This document shows, piece by piece, positions 14,459 through 21,754 of a stretch of 21,754 nt of DNA. The stretch spans positions 1-21,754 of the forward strand of contig CASFWW010000028.1 in assembly GCA_949298505.1 (NCBI GenBank), written 5' to 3'. Within the stretch, counting starts at the first letter, position 1; each line of letters starts with the position of its first letter. A program made the position numbers and the translations under genes. The stretch is from Ornithoclostridium sp949298505. Lineage in GTDB: Bacteria > Bacillota > Clostridia > Christensenellales > UBA3700. The notes under the pieces are model-generated. The model made no database searches. It was given only the letters and a program-made list of their open reading frames with translations, and was not told the DNA's origin.

Positions 14459-14487
14459 ATTATAGCATTTATTTTGTCTTTTTTGAA
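14459..14487 (-). promoter_or_regulatory. Promoter of the rubrerythrin operon
   Basis: TTCAAA (14482-14487) and TATAAT (14459-14464) are 17 bp apart on the minus strand, about 20 bp before the ATG. The strong -10 and poor -35 fit activator control. Confidence 0.65.
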
Positions 14488-14541
14488 GACCGTTTTTTTA
14501 TAGCCGCACCCCTTTTCCCCTTCGCAAGACAAGTCGTAAAA

Positions 14542-14572
14542 TTGTGTCATTGCTCCAAATATATGTTATAAT
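14542..14572 (+). promoter_or_regulatory. Promoter of the Crp/Fnr-family gene
   Basis: TATAAT (14567-14572) sits 20 bp before the start codon. The only upstream candidate is TTGTGT (14542-14547) with a long 19-bp spacer, or GTGTCA with 17. Confidence 0.5.
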
Positions 14573-14591
14573 ATCAAAAAGGAGCATGGCT

Positions 14592-15251
14592 ATGGATATT
14601 TCCGGATTTTTCCCCATATGGAACAACCTCGAAGAAAGCGACCGCAACGCGCTGAATGCCGCCGCGATCGAGCGCACTTTCTCTAAAGGCGAAATACTGC
14701 ACCGAAGCGCAGACGACTGCACAGGGCTTTTACTGGTGCGCTCAGGTCAGATCCGCGCTTACACCGTTTCCCCCGAAGGCAAGGAGATCACCTTATACCG
14801 CCTTCTGGACATGGATATCTGCCTGTTTTCCGCATCCTGCATGATCAACAGCATCAGCTTCGACATCACACTGTCCGCCGAAAGAGACTCTGTCGTCGCA
14901 ATTGTCTCCGCTGACGTCTACAAGAAGATCATGAAGCATTCCGCGTCCCTTTCCAACTTCACCAATGAGATCATGGCGTCAAGATTTTCAGAAGTCATGT
15001 GGCTCGTCGAGCAGATCATGTGGAAGAGCTTTGACAAGCGCCTTGCCGCTTTCCTAGTCCAGGAATCCGCCATGGAAGACAGCCTCACCCTGAAGTTGAC
15101 CCACGAAACGATCGGCAATCACCTGGGGAGCCCCCGCGAAGTCGTAACGCGCATGCTCAAATATTTCGCGGACGAAGGGCTTGTCTCCCTGTCCCGCGGA
15201 ACGGTCACCCTCTCCTCACCGAACAAGCTTGCCGCCCTCGCGCAATCGTAA
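14592..15251 (+). CDS. Crp/Fnr-family transcriptional regulator
   Basis: The second of two nearby ATGs (14592) is chosen because GGAG is seven bases upstream; the first overlaps the site. The 219-aa product has a cyclic-nucleotide-binding-type beta-roll at about residues 1-115 (SKGEILH, LLLVRSGQIRAY, GKEITLYRLL) and a winged HTH at about 165-200 (LTHETIGNHLGSPREVVTRMLKYF). The conserved pair Cys77 and Cys83 in DICLFSASCM is shared by an anaerobe subfamily and could sense redox or a metal-bound cofactor, but no N-terminal FNR-type cysteine cluster is present. It is divergent from the rubrerythrin operon, which it probably controls. Effector unknown. Confidence 0.9.
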   Translation: MDISGFFPIWNNLEESDRNALNAAAIERTFSKGEILHRSADDCTGLLLVRSGQIRAYTVSPEGKEITLYRLLDMDICLFSASCMINSISFDITLSAERDSVVAIVSADVYKKIMKHSASLSNFTNEIMASRFSEVMWLVEQIMWKSFDKRLAAFLVQESAMEDSLTLKLTHETIGNHLGSPREVVTRMLKYFADEGLVSLSRGTVTLSSPNKLAALAQS

Positions 15252-15265
15252 ATGCGTTTTCCTTT

Positions 15266-15310
15266 GAAAAGACGCGCGGTTCACGGAAACGTCTCCGTAA
15301 GCCGCGCGTT
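15266..15310 (-). terminator. Terminator between the Crp/Fnr and trx genes
   Basis: ACGCGCGG pairs with CCGCGCGT around an inner ACGGA/TCCGT stem, with a short T-run on the minus strand. It can serve both convergent genes. Confidence 0.6.
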
Positions 15311-15318
15311 ATCAATTG

Positions 15319-15624
15319 TCAAAGCATCCTGAGAATATCCCTTTTGGGACGAACACCGACAGAACCGTTTACGACCCTGCCGTCCTTGACGACCGCAAGC
15401 GTAGGAATGCTCGACACTCCGAACATACCGGCAAGTTCGCGTTCTTCGTCCACGTTTACCTTGCACACTCTGATGTCGTCGCGCTCCTCCGCGATCTCGT
15501 CCACGACCGGACTCAGCATACGGCACGGTCCGCACCAGCTCGCCCAGAAATCGATAAGAACGGGCCTGTCTGAATTCAGTACCACCTCGTTGAAATTGTC
15601 TTTCGTTACGTTTATTACTGCCAT
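15319..15624 (-). CDS. trxA: Thioredoxin
   Basis: The ATG at 15622-15624, after a GAGGTG site, gives a 101-aa thioredoxin of typical length. It has the active site WCGPC (residues 30-34), the preceding VLIDFWAS strand, and the conserved cis-Pro in SSIPT (residue 74). It reduces protein disulfides using a thioredoxin reductase. It lies convergent to the Crp/Fnr gene and has its own promoter, with an unusual pair of overlapping dyads just upstream. Confidence 0.93.
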   Translation of the reverse strand: MAVINVTKDNFNEVVLNSDRPVLIDFWASWCGPCRMLSPVVDEIAEERDDIRVCKVNVDEERELAGMFGVSSIPTLAVVKDGRVVNGSVGVRPKRDILRML

Positions 15625-15653
15625 ATTGCACCTCACATTCATTTGATGGTTTC

Positions 15654-15681
15654 ATTATACGGCTTGAATAAATCTTTTTCA
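15654..15681 (-). promoter_or_regulatory. Promoter of trxA
   Basis: TATAAT (15654-15659) has a poor -35 (TGAAAA, 15676-15681, 16-bp spacer). A weak -35 with dyads next to it is the usual layout for activator dependence. Confidence 0.55.
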
Positions 15682-15703
15682 GTGACTTTGTCACATAGTG
15701 TGA
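15682..15703. promoter_or_regulatory. Two overlapping dyads upstream of trxA
   Basis: GTGACTTTGTCAC (15682-15694) and TCACATAGTGTGA (15691-15703) are perfect dyads with 3-nt centres that share TCAC. The first is centred about 41 bp before the predicted trxA start site. The half-sites resemble Crp-family TGTGA/TCACA, but the spacing is not the standard six bases, so the cognate factor is uncertain. Confidence 0.45.
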
Positions 15704-15727
15704 TCTGCTTTCAATAAAAAAGACACT

Positions 15728-15857
15728 CGCCTTCAGTAGGGGCTTGCCTCTTCGAGGCAAAACCCTCGCATCGTAATTCCTGCGTCTGACAAGCTTAATT
15801 CTGCTCGGGCGAACCTGTGCTTTGCACGAGGTTCTTACACCTACTGAAGGCGCCACG
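15728..15857. repeat. Short element bounded by copies of the tRNA-Asn 3' end
   Basis: CGCCTTCAGTAGG occurs at 15728-15740, inverted at 15840-15852, and again inside the tRNA at 15900-15912. The inverted copy extends to 18 bp (15840-15857 against 15895-15912). The interior holds two stable hairpins (TTGCCTC/GAGGCAA near 15744-15760 and GAACCT...GAGGTTC near 15811-15833) but no gene. It could be a MITE-like element or the scar of an element integrated at the tRNA. Confidence 0.65.
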
Positions 15858-15861
15858 GCAT

Positions 15862-15891
15862 AAAAAAATGAGAGGATATTTCCTCTCATTT
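15862..15891 (-). terminator. Terminator of tRNA-Asn
   Basis: AAATGAGAGGA pairs with TCCTCTCATTT over a 4-nt loop; on the minus strand the stem ends in T7. It directly follows the tRNA. Confidence 0.9.
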
Positions 15892-15896
15892 TGTCG

Positions 15897-15972
15897 TGGC
15901 GCCTTCAGTAGGACTCGAACCTACGACCCTGCGGTTAACAGCCGCATGCTCTACCGACTGAGCTATAAAGGC
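15897..15972 (-). tRNA. tRNA-Asn (GTT anticodon), CCA encoded
   Basis: The minus strand folds into a complete cloverleaf: acceptor GCCTTTA/TGAAGGC (one G-U), D-arm with AGCTCAGTCGGTAGAGC, anticodon stem TGCGG/CCGCA with loop CTGTTAA (anticodon GTT), T-arm with GGTTCGAGTCC, discriminator G and encoded CCA. It has a near-consensus promoter and a terminator. Confidence 0.97.
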
Positions 15973-15988
15973 TCGCAACGTGATTATT

Positions 15989-16017
15989 ATATTAATATAT
16001 GCCGCGCGATTTGTCAA
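15989..16017 (-). promoter_or_regulatory. Promoter of tRNA-Asn
   Basis: TTGACA (16012-16017) and TAATAT (15989-15994) are 17 bp apart, directly upstream of the tRNA. Confidence 0.75.
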
Positions 16018-16056
16018 GAGTTTTTATTGAAAATAACAGCAAAATTTTTGCTTTTT

Positions 16057-16590
16057 TCAATCGTTTGCTTGTGCGCCGCTTACCGTCTCCCCTTTCTCCT
16101 CAGCTTCGTGCAGAGAAATGAGCAGTTTCTTTGATTTTACCCCGTAATTTATGCCGAGACCTGCAATAGTTGAAGCAAGAATGATGCCTACAAAATTGAT
16201 AATGCCTACCTTTACCAGATAAAACCCGCCGGCTTCGATCTCTTCTTTGCTTATAAAGCGGACGATATTGAAATTGTGGCACAAAGACATAAGAAAACAG
16301 CACACGTTTACCGCAAGCAATATGCCGCAGAACATATCTCTGCGCAGATCCGTCATCGCTTTTTCGTTTTCAGGCGTAATATTTTTCGAGAACAGTTTGG
16401 GCGTAGGATTGACAATAAACGCTAAGGCGATAACTGACCAGAGAAGATCCATTCCCACAGCCCATAAAAATGCCCTGCCTATATCTTCAAGCACATAAAA
16501 CAATGCGACGGTAGTCAGCATCCATACGGCAAAAACGCCTGCCGACACTCCGCACAAGATTTTATGATTTTTGTTGAGCGAATATTTCAT
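16057..16590 (-). CDS. Four-helix membrane protein of unknown function
   Basis: The ATG at 16588-16590, with GGAGGAAAG upstream, gives 177 aa. There are four hydrophobic segments: about 12-32 (ILCGVSAGVFAVWML), 40-60 (AFLWAVGMDLLWSVIALAFI), 86-103 (FCGILLAVNVCCFLM) and 126-148 (VKVGIINFVGIILASTIAGL). A charged cytosolic loop follows the second. The tail is polar and acidic. I do not recognise a family. It is the last of three minus-strand units after the ABC transporter pair, but has its own perfect promoter, so its link to the transporter is only positional. Confidence 0.8.
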   Translation of the reverse strand: MKYSLNKNHKILCGVSAGVFAVWMLTTVALFYVLEDIGRAFLWAVGMDLLWSVIALAFIVNPTPKLFSKNITPENEKAMTDLRRDMFCGILLAVNVCCFLMSLCHNFNIVRFISKEEIEAGGFYLVKVGIINFVGIILASTIAGLGINYGVKSKKLLISLHEAEEKGETVSGAQAND

Positions 16591-16622
16591 CTTTCCTCCG
16601 CCGATTTTATAAATCAATGTTG

Positions 16623-16651
16623 ATTATAGCACTGCCGCGGCTTAATGTCAA
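16623..16651 (-). promoter_or_regulatory. Consensus promoter of the 177-aa membrane protein
   Basis: TTGACA (16646-16651) and TATAAT (16623-16628) match consensus at both boxes with a 17-bp spacer. The -35 overlaps the stop codon of the upstream 112-aa gene. Confidence 0.85.
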
Positions 16652-16986
16652 ACGTTGAGCTTATCGCTCATTGCCGTAAACACAAGCTGTATAACAGCCA
16701 TCTGCACAAAAGCCAACAATGCCGCGCTTATACATGCTATCGTTGCGCTGACTTTAAATACTATGAACAGCGCCGGAATAAGCACATAATAAACCGCACC
16801 CTGCACCAACGTCGCACACGCGCAACCTCTGACCTTTTTTGAATGATTCTGCGCGATCGTTCTGTAATTTTCTATTTCGTCGTCAGACAGACCTTTAGGA
16901 AAATCTGTGTGTCTGAACAATGCATAAAACCCTGCAAAAACAGAAATCACAAGCAGCGCCGCATTGATAACTATAATATACACCAT
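16648..16986 (-). CDS. Small three-helix membrane protein of unknown function
   Basis: The product is 112 aa with hydrophobic segments at about 2-24, 56-78 and 83-105, separated by a charged loop (FPKGLSDDEIENYRTIAQNHSKKV). It has an AGAGG site seven bases before the ATG. No family is recognised. It has its own extended -10 promoter and lies between the ABC transporter pair and another membrane protein, all on the same strand. Confidence 0.75.
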   Translation of the reverse strand: MVYIIVINAALLVISVFAGFYALFRHTDFPKGLSDDEIENYRTIAQNHSKKVRGCACATLVQGAVYYVLIPALFIVFKVSATIACISAALLAFVQMAVIQLVFTAMSDKLNV

Positions 16987-17003
16987 AACAAACCTCTTGA
17001 TTT

Positions 17004-17032
17004 ATTATAGCATATAAATGCCTTTATTCAGA
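17004..17032 (-). promoter_or_regulatory. Extended -10 promoter of the 112-aa gene
   Basis: TATAAT (17004-17009) is preceded by TGC, an extended -10, with a poor -35 (TCTGAA) 17 bp upstream. Confidence 0.6.
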
Positions 17033-17081
17033 CGCTCTATAGTCTTTGCTCAACAGATATTACAAAAATTTGACAAAGCGC

Positions 17082-18962
17082 TCAATCCTCTTTTTTGTTA
17101 TAATATTGAGCCTGAGCGTTCCAGAGCTGAGAATACAATCCGTCTTTATCAGAAAGCAGCTCTGCATGAGTGCCGTATTGCACCATTTCACCGCTGTCAA
17201 ACACAGCTATATCGTCGCAGAACCTGCATGACGAAAGCCTGTGGCTTATATAGATCGCAGTCTTTTTCTCAACTATACTGTTGAAGTTGGCATATATTTC
17301 AGATTCCGCAATCGGGTCGAGAGCGGCTGTCGGCTCGTCAAGAACGACTATCGGCGCGCCTTTGTACAATGCGCGTGCAATGGCTATCTTCTGCGCCTCT
17401 CCGCCAGAAATCTCAACGCCTTTTTCCGTCAGATCTTTATACAATACGGTATTCAGACCGTCTTTCCAGCTTGCAAGCCTTTTAGAAAATCCTGCCTTAT
17501 TCAGGCAATCCTCAACCTTCTTCATGTCGTATTCTGCGCTTGTTGCAACGTTTTCGCCAAGCGGCATAGCAAACAAAGCAAAGTCCTGGAAAACGACAGA
17601 AAACACTCTTTCATACTCTATTATGTCGTATTCTCTTATGTCTTTTCCGTTGAGCAGTATTGTTCCCTCAGTCGGATCGTAAAGTCTGCAAAGCAGTTTT
17701 ATAAATGTAGTCTTTCCGCTTCCGTTCCTGCCAACGACAGCAAGCTTTCTTCCCTGCCCGAATTTGATATTTACGTTTTTCAGCGCATATATATCCGTGC
17801 CGGGATATTTGAAAGATACGTTTTTGAATTCAACCTCATAATCATCATCCGCAAGCTGTTCAACATGTTCTTCTCCGCTTTTGAGTTTATCCGGAAGCTC
17901 TAAGAAGTCTAGTTCAAGCTGCAAGAAAGGCGCGTTGTTTTTTATCTCTCCGAATGTTCTCAGAATGTTTGAAAAACTTCCTGACAGCTTCGTAACAGCG
18001 GATACGTATTGAGTTACTGCACCTATTCCGAATGCGCCTGCCCACGCCTTAAGGCATACGAACACATAAACAATAAACGTAAACACTTCCGATATAGTCG
18101 CAGAAATAGCAAAGAGAACGCCGACAGGTCCTTTGGAATACTTTGAGAACGTTCCTTTTGTTCCGAATGTAGTCGTCTTATCGTTGCCGTACTTTTCACA
18201 ATAAACGTACTGGCGGTAAACTCTTACGTCTTCAGCGTATCTCTTTTCAGCACAAACCTGTCCGAAATGTCCGTGCAGTCTGTTGCCGAGATTGAGCGTA
18301 CCTGCGAGCTTTGCGTAGTAGCTCTGTGCCTTGCTGTCAAGAAGGGGCGCAGTGCAGGTAATTATCACCATTGCAGCAATTATCGCAATTATGAACAATG
18401 GATTATTCAAAACCACGAAATCCCCCGCGTTTTCAGGCACTGCCTGAGTAAACAATGTGATCGTAAGACTTATGCCGCCCAATGCCGAAAACAATGCGCT
18501 TACAAGCTGTTCTACGTCATAAATCATACGGTAAATCCCCCAGCCGCCGCCGTTTCTGTTCTGGCGTATGGTGGTAAGCAGTTCCTGCGTCTTGGGATCG
18601 TCGACCGTTGCAAAATCAGTATTAAGCAGTTTTCTGGTATATATATTTTCTATTTTATAATACATGCCTGCGCTTTGAGTATTTTTGTACTTTTTAAGCA
18701 ATGCGGTCAGAAGCGCGATTATTGCTTCTGCAACGAGAGTTGCCGCAACAAGCAATATTATCGTATTCTTGTCTTTGCCCGATGACAGCTCGTCAATAAC
18801 TCGTGCTGCAAGATATATTCCGACATATGGCGAAAGCGCTCCCCATATAGCGACGAAAATATTTGAAAGCAAAATATGCGGATATTCTTTAAAAAGAATT
18901 CTCCAAGCCTTGAAATTGATTTTCAGAGATTTACTCAAAGAAGGTACGCCTTTATTCTTCAT
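17082..18962 (-). CDS. ABC exporter half-transporter, second subunit
   Basis: The ATG at 18960-18962 overlaps the end of the upstream transporter gene by 11 bp and follows GAGGAGG. The 626-aa protein joins a six-helix membrane domain (about 30-350) to a nucleotide-binding domain with Walker A GRNGSGKTT (411-419), signature SGGEAQ (519-524), Walker B VVLDEP (539-544) and the switch His574. This is a type IV (MsbA/LmrA-like) export fold. All ATPase motifs look intact, so neither half is an obvious degenerate partner. The overlap with an adjacent paralogue indicates a heterodimer. Substrate is unknown; peptides, lipids and drugs are all possible for this family. Confidence 0.92.
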   Translation of the reverse strand: MKNKGVPSLSKSLKINFKAWRILFKEYPHILLSNIFVAIWGALSPYVGIYLAARVIDELSSGKDKNTIILLVAATLVAEAIIALLTALLKKYKNTQSAGMYYKIENIYTRKLLNTDFATVDDPKTQELLTTIRQNRNGGGWGIYRMIYDVEQLVSALFSALGGISLTITLFTQAVPENAGDFVVLNNPLFIIAIIAAMVIITCTAPLLDSKAQSYYAKLAGTLNLGNRLHGHFGQVCAEKRYAEDVRVYRQYVYCEKYGNDKTTTFGTKGTFSKYSKGPVGVLFAISATISEVFTFIVYVFVCLKAWAGAFGIGAVTQYVSAVTKLSGSFSNILRTFGEIKNNAPFLQLELDFLELPDKLKSGEEHVEQLADDDYEVEFKNVSFKYPGTDIYALKNVNIKFGQGRKLAVVGRNGSGKTTFIKLLCRLYDPTEGTILLNGKDIREYDIIEYERVFSVVFQDFALFAMPLGENVATSAEYDMKKVEDCLNKAGFSKRLASWKDGLNTVLYKDLTEKGVEISGGEAQKIAIARALYKGAPIVVLDEPTAALDPIAESEIYANFNSIVEKKTAIYISHRLSSCRFCDDIAVFDSGEMVQYGTHAELLSDKDGLYSQLWNAQAQYYNKKED

Positions 18963-20787
18963 CTGACACATCCTCCTCTTTGTAATATTTGCTCTGCACG
19001 TTGAAAAGTTCAGCGTATTTTCCGCCTTTCGCAAGAAGCTCGTCATGCGTGCCTTCTTCAGCTATTCCGCCGTTTTCAACAAATATTATTCTGTCGCAGA
19101 AACGCGTGGAAGCAAGTCTGTGAGACACGTAAACAGACGATTTGCCTGCCGTCATTTCATTGTATTTTGAATATATATCCGCCTCTGCAATCGGATCTAG
19201 CGCGGCTGTCGGCTCATCGAGAATTACTATAGGAGCGTCCTTATAAAGCGCCCTTGCAAGCATCAGTCTCTGCGTTTCGCCTCCCGATAAGTCTACCGCG
19301 TCGTCATAGACAGCCCTGTTCAGATTTGTATTCAGTTTTTCAGGCAAAGAATTGACCTTCTCTTCAAGCCCGGCTTTCCTTATACTGTCCATTACTTTTT
19401 CAATATCGATATTTTCATCTGTCTGAGCGACGTTGAAAGCAATGCTTCCCGCAAGTACGATAAAGTTCTGAAAAACTGCAGAAAAAGCATTGTAATAATC
19501 GTATCTGTTGTACTTTCTTATGTCTTCTCCGTTCAACAAAACACGTCCTTCAGTGGGATCGTAAAAGCCGCATATAAGTTTTATTAGAGTTGATTTTCCC
19601 GCTCCGTTGAGTCCTACGACTGCGAGTTTCTCCCCTGGATGCAAGGTAAGATTTACGTGTTCAAGAATTTTCCTGTCGCTGGAAGGATACGCAAAAGAAA
19701 CGTCTTCAAGTCTGATTTCAGTACCTTGCAATGACTTTGCGTCAAGTGTTTCACCGTCTTCAAATCTGAACTGCTCCGGAAATTCCAAAAACTCTCGTAT
19801 ATTGCATATTTCAAGGCTCTGCTTATTTAACAAAGTCAGATTGCTTAAAATACCTGTAACCCAGGTTGCAAAACCGCCTACTGCTGAAAAATACAGCAAG
19901 AACTCAGCTGCGCTCAACCTGCCTTTGAACACGCAATATATAAGATATGCATAAGCGATACCGTTGCGCAAAAAAGTCATTGCGATATCGGCGATGCTTC
20001 CCCATAAATATACTCCGTTGGCTTTTTTATGAAACGCAGTAAACGCAATTTCTGCTTTTTTAGCCATTTCTGCAAGCCAGGGCATAACGTTGAATAGTCT
20101 GATGTCCTTTGCAGACCTGAAGCCCCCTGCGACATTGGTAACGTAACGCATTTTTTGTTCACTGTCTGCAAGTTCTTCTCTGTGACGATATCCGTATTGA
20201 TTTAACCTGTTGGAAATAACATAACTCACCGCGCCTGTCGCTATAACTATAAGAGCGATCCACCATTCGACAGTGCAAAGCAAAACCAGGTAAACTATAA
20301 AACCGAGTACGTTTTTGCATACTTCTGTGATCGTAGTCCAGATTGCTTCGGCAGGCTGTGAATTCGCACCTGTCGCTTCTTCCGATTTTGCGTACAATTT
20401 TTTAAATTTTTCGTTCTCTAAATTAGGATAAGAAGTCTGAGCGCATTTAATAGAAATGTCAGATATTATCTTGCTTCTGACCTGAATTCTTCCCCATAAC
20501 TGGTTTTCATCTATATATGTATTAGCAGCATAGCAAACTGCAAGAGCAAGGCAAAACGCTCCTATCGTTATTATCAGCGTAACGATATCTGTTTTTCCCT
20601 CAATCTGTCCAAGTACGGTAGGAGTAATAAACAAACTGAGAGTACTTGCCGCAACTGAGAAAAAAGCGAACAATAAAGATAATATAACGACTTTTTTCTC
20701 TTTAATTTTCCATGCCGTCGAAATCATATAAGCAGAATTCTGCAACATATTGTATTTCGGCTTGATTTTATTTTTTTCCTTCTTCAT
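18952..20787 (-). CDS. ABC exporter half-transporter, first subunit
   Basis: The start is uncertain. The ATG at 20785-20787 (611 aa, MKKEKNKIKP) is preferred over one 13 codons upstream, although neither has a strong ribosome-binding site. It has membrane helices from about 30 to 320 and a nucleotide-binding domain with Walker A GLNGAGKST (392-400), signature LSGGET (500-505), Walker B VILDEP (521-526) and His556. It pairs with the downstream gene, which overlaps it. There is no N-terminal C39 peptidase domain and no precursor peptide gene is visible nearby, so a bacteriocin-export role is not supported. Confidence 0.92.
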   Translation of the reverse strand: MKKEKNKIKPKYNMLQNSAYMISTAWKIKEKKVVILSLLFAFFSVAASTLSLFITPTVLGQIEGKTDIVTLIITIGAFCLALAVCYAANTYIDENQLWGRIQVRSKIISDISIKCAQTSYPNLENEKFKKLYAKSEEATGANSQPAEAIWTTITEVCKNVLGFIVYLVLLCTVEWWIALIVIATGAVSYVISNRLNQYGYRHREELADSEQKMRYVTNVAGGFRSAKDIRLFNVMPWLAEMAKKAEIAFTAFHKKANGVYLWGSIADIAMTFLRNGIAYAYLIYCVFKGRLSAAEFLLYFSAVGGFATWVTGILSNLTLLNKQSLEICNIREFLEFPEQFRFEDGETLDAKSLQGTEIRLEDVSFAYPSSDRKILEHVNLTLHPGEKLAVVGLNGAGKSTLIKLICGFYDPTEGRVLLNGEDIRKYNRYDYYNAFSAVFQNFIVLAGSIAFNVAQTDENIDIEKVMDSIRKAGLEEKVNSLPEKLNTNLNRAVYDDAVDLSGGETQRLMLARALYKDAPIVILDEPTAALDPIAEADIYSKYNEMTAGKSSVYVSHRLASTRFCDRIIFVENGGIAEEGTHDELLAKGGKYAELFNVQSKYYKEEDVSDEE

Positions 20788-20830
20788 AAACACCACGCAA
20801 AGAATTGCTGTGTTTAATTCTATCATACGC

Positions 20831-20864
20831 TTGTATATATTACAATACGTTTAAACCAATGGTT
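20831..20864 (-). promoter_or_regulatory. Candidate promoter/operator of the ABC operon
   Basis: TTGGTT (20854-20859) and TATACA (20832-20837), with a 16-bp spacer, are the best boxes found. Dyads TTGTATATATTACAA (20831-20845, imperfect centre) and AACCAATGGTT (20854-20864) cover the two boxes, suggesting repressor control. No regulator gene is adjacent. Confidence 0.35.
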
Positions 20865-20953
20865 GATAAAATAAATGAGAATACAATCTCTTGCGCGGCC
20901 CCAATCTGCAACATTCTCCGTGCCTTGCCGTTTTCTTCAGGAGTTGTCAGGAG

Positions 20954-20991
20954 AAAAAAAAGAAGAACCACGATTTGTGGTTCTTCTTTTT
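20954..20991 (-). terminator. Terminator following the truncated 5S copy
   Basis: AGAAGAACCAC and GTGGTTCTTCT form an 11-bp perfect stem with a 5-nt loop; on the minus strand it ends in T7. Confidence 0.9.
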
Positions 20992-20992
20992 T

Positions 20993-21028
20993 GTAACCGG
21001 CAACGACTTTATCTCCCGGGCCGTGTCC
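20993..21028 (-). pseudogene. Truncated 5S rRNA 3' end
   Basis: These 36 bases are identical to the 3' end of the full 5S gene (21181-21216), in the same orientation and 188 bp away. The rest of a 5S gene is absent: upstream of it (21029-21140) the sequence is unrelated. It carries its own downstream terminator. Confidence 0.8.
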
Positions 21029-21140
21029 TTGTTGACTTAACGCTCGCATCGCTGCTTTCTCATTCTTTCAATCCCTTATCTGCTCGCTATTAAGTCCTTG
21101 GCTGTCCCCGTCCTTAATTTAAATAATCCCGTATCGTATT

Positions 21141-21180
21141 AAAAAGAAAAGGAGCTACTTCTGTAACTCCTTTTCTTTTT
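21141..21180 (-). terminator. Terminator following the full 5S rRNA
   Basis: AAAAAGAAAAGGAG pairs with CTCCTTTTCTTTTT with an imperfect upper stem; on the minus strand it ends in a T-run. It directly follows the 5S gene. Confidence 0.8.
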
Positions 21181-21183
21181 GTA

Positions 21184-21299
21184 ACCGGCAACGACTTTAT
21201 CTCCCGGGCCGTGTCCAGCCAAGTACTTCCAGCGCTGAAGGGCTTAACTTCTGTGTTCGGGATGAGAACAGGTGGATCCCCTTCGCCATTGTCACCGGT
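21184..21299 (-). rRNA. rrf: 5S ribosomal RNA
   Basis: The minus strand gives a complete 5S of about 115 nt. Helix I pairs CCGGTGAC with GTCGTTGCCGG, and the conserved CCGAACACAGAAGTTAAGCC and GGGAGA segments are present. It follows 23S after about 85 bp and is the last stable RNA of the operon. Confidence 0.95.
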
Positions 21300-21384
21300 A
21301 TCGTTGAATGTTTCTCGCACACTCACAACTGCATAGTATCTTTTCCTTTTAGCTTAGAAAACTATCAGGCCCTCCACAAATCTT

Positions 21385-21754
<370 letters not shown>

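Noticed and set aside
15281..15889. 202-aa minus-strand frame across trxA and the repeat element
   Set aside because: It overlaps thioredoxin in another frame, runs through the hairpin-rich element and lacks a ribosome-binding site.
18952..20787. Bacteriocin export and maturation system
   Set aside because: No C39 peptidase domain, modification enzyme or double-glycine precursor peptide is visible; only the exporter pair supports it.
20840..21093. Small ORFs across the truncated 5S and its terminator
   Set aside because: They translate structural RNA and terminator sequence and have no start signals.

Overview
The window looks like a chromosomal segment of an anaerobic, endospore-forming member of the Bacillota, probably a gut-type Clostridia. 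Three things point there. A compact forespore and germination cluster (spoIIR, sleB, ypeB) is present. The oxidative-stress genes are rubrerythrin- and rubredoxin-type with a Crp/Fnr-family regulator, as expected of an anaerobe. Shine-Dalgarno sites are strong AGGAGG-type, and many promoters are near-consensus sigma-A boxes with 17-bp spacers. The genus cannot be fixed from this sequence.

Layout: (1) 1-280 holds two copies of an 87-bp imperfect palindromic repeat. (2) 413-626 is a self-contained minus-strand unit with promoter, leader hairpin, strong RBS, a 23-codon ORF and a terminator. (3) 760-4134 is a very large BspA-type leucine-rich-repeat protein with no signal peptide. (4) 4290-4664 is a VOC/glyoxalase-family enzyme. 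(5) 4924-5825 (+) is a small operon: a 45-aa peptide, an XRE regulator with a C-terminal SHOCT-like domain, and a 74-aa stand-alone SHOCT-like protein. (6) 5913-6614 is a protein with a possible degenerate TIR-like N-terminus. (7) 6767-9391 is spoIIR-sleB-ypeB. (8) 9557-10381 is a lipoprotein. (9) 10506-12163 is a secreted, membrane-anchored LRR/InlB-repeat surface protein that appears split by a one-base frameshift. (10) 12670-14438 is a two-gene rubrerythrin operon, including a ferredoxin-rubrerythrin fusion, divergent from a Crp/Fnr-family regulator (14592-15251) and followed by thioredoxin (15319-15624). (11) 15728-15972 is tRNA-Asn with unusual extra copies of its 3' end. (12) 16057-20787 contains two small membrane proteins and an overlapping pair of ABC exporter half-transporters. 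(13) 20954-21754 is the 3' end of an rRNA operon (23S, then 5S), followed by a second, truncated 5S 3' end with its own terminator. Almost everything is on the minus strand.

The clearest functional themes are three. One is spore development and germination: SpoIIR signals from the forespore, SleB degrades the cortex, and YpeB holds and stabilises SleB. The second is anaerobic peroxide and redox defence: rubrerythrins fed by built-in ferredoxin and rubredoxin domains, with thioredoxin and a Crp/Fnr regulator. The third is cell-surface or intracellular BspA-type LRR proteins. The least explained parts are the 23-aa unit, the XRE/SHOCT-like operon, the TIR-like protein and the ferredoxin-rubrerythrin fusion with its internal ribosome-binding site.
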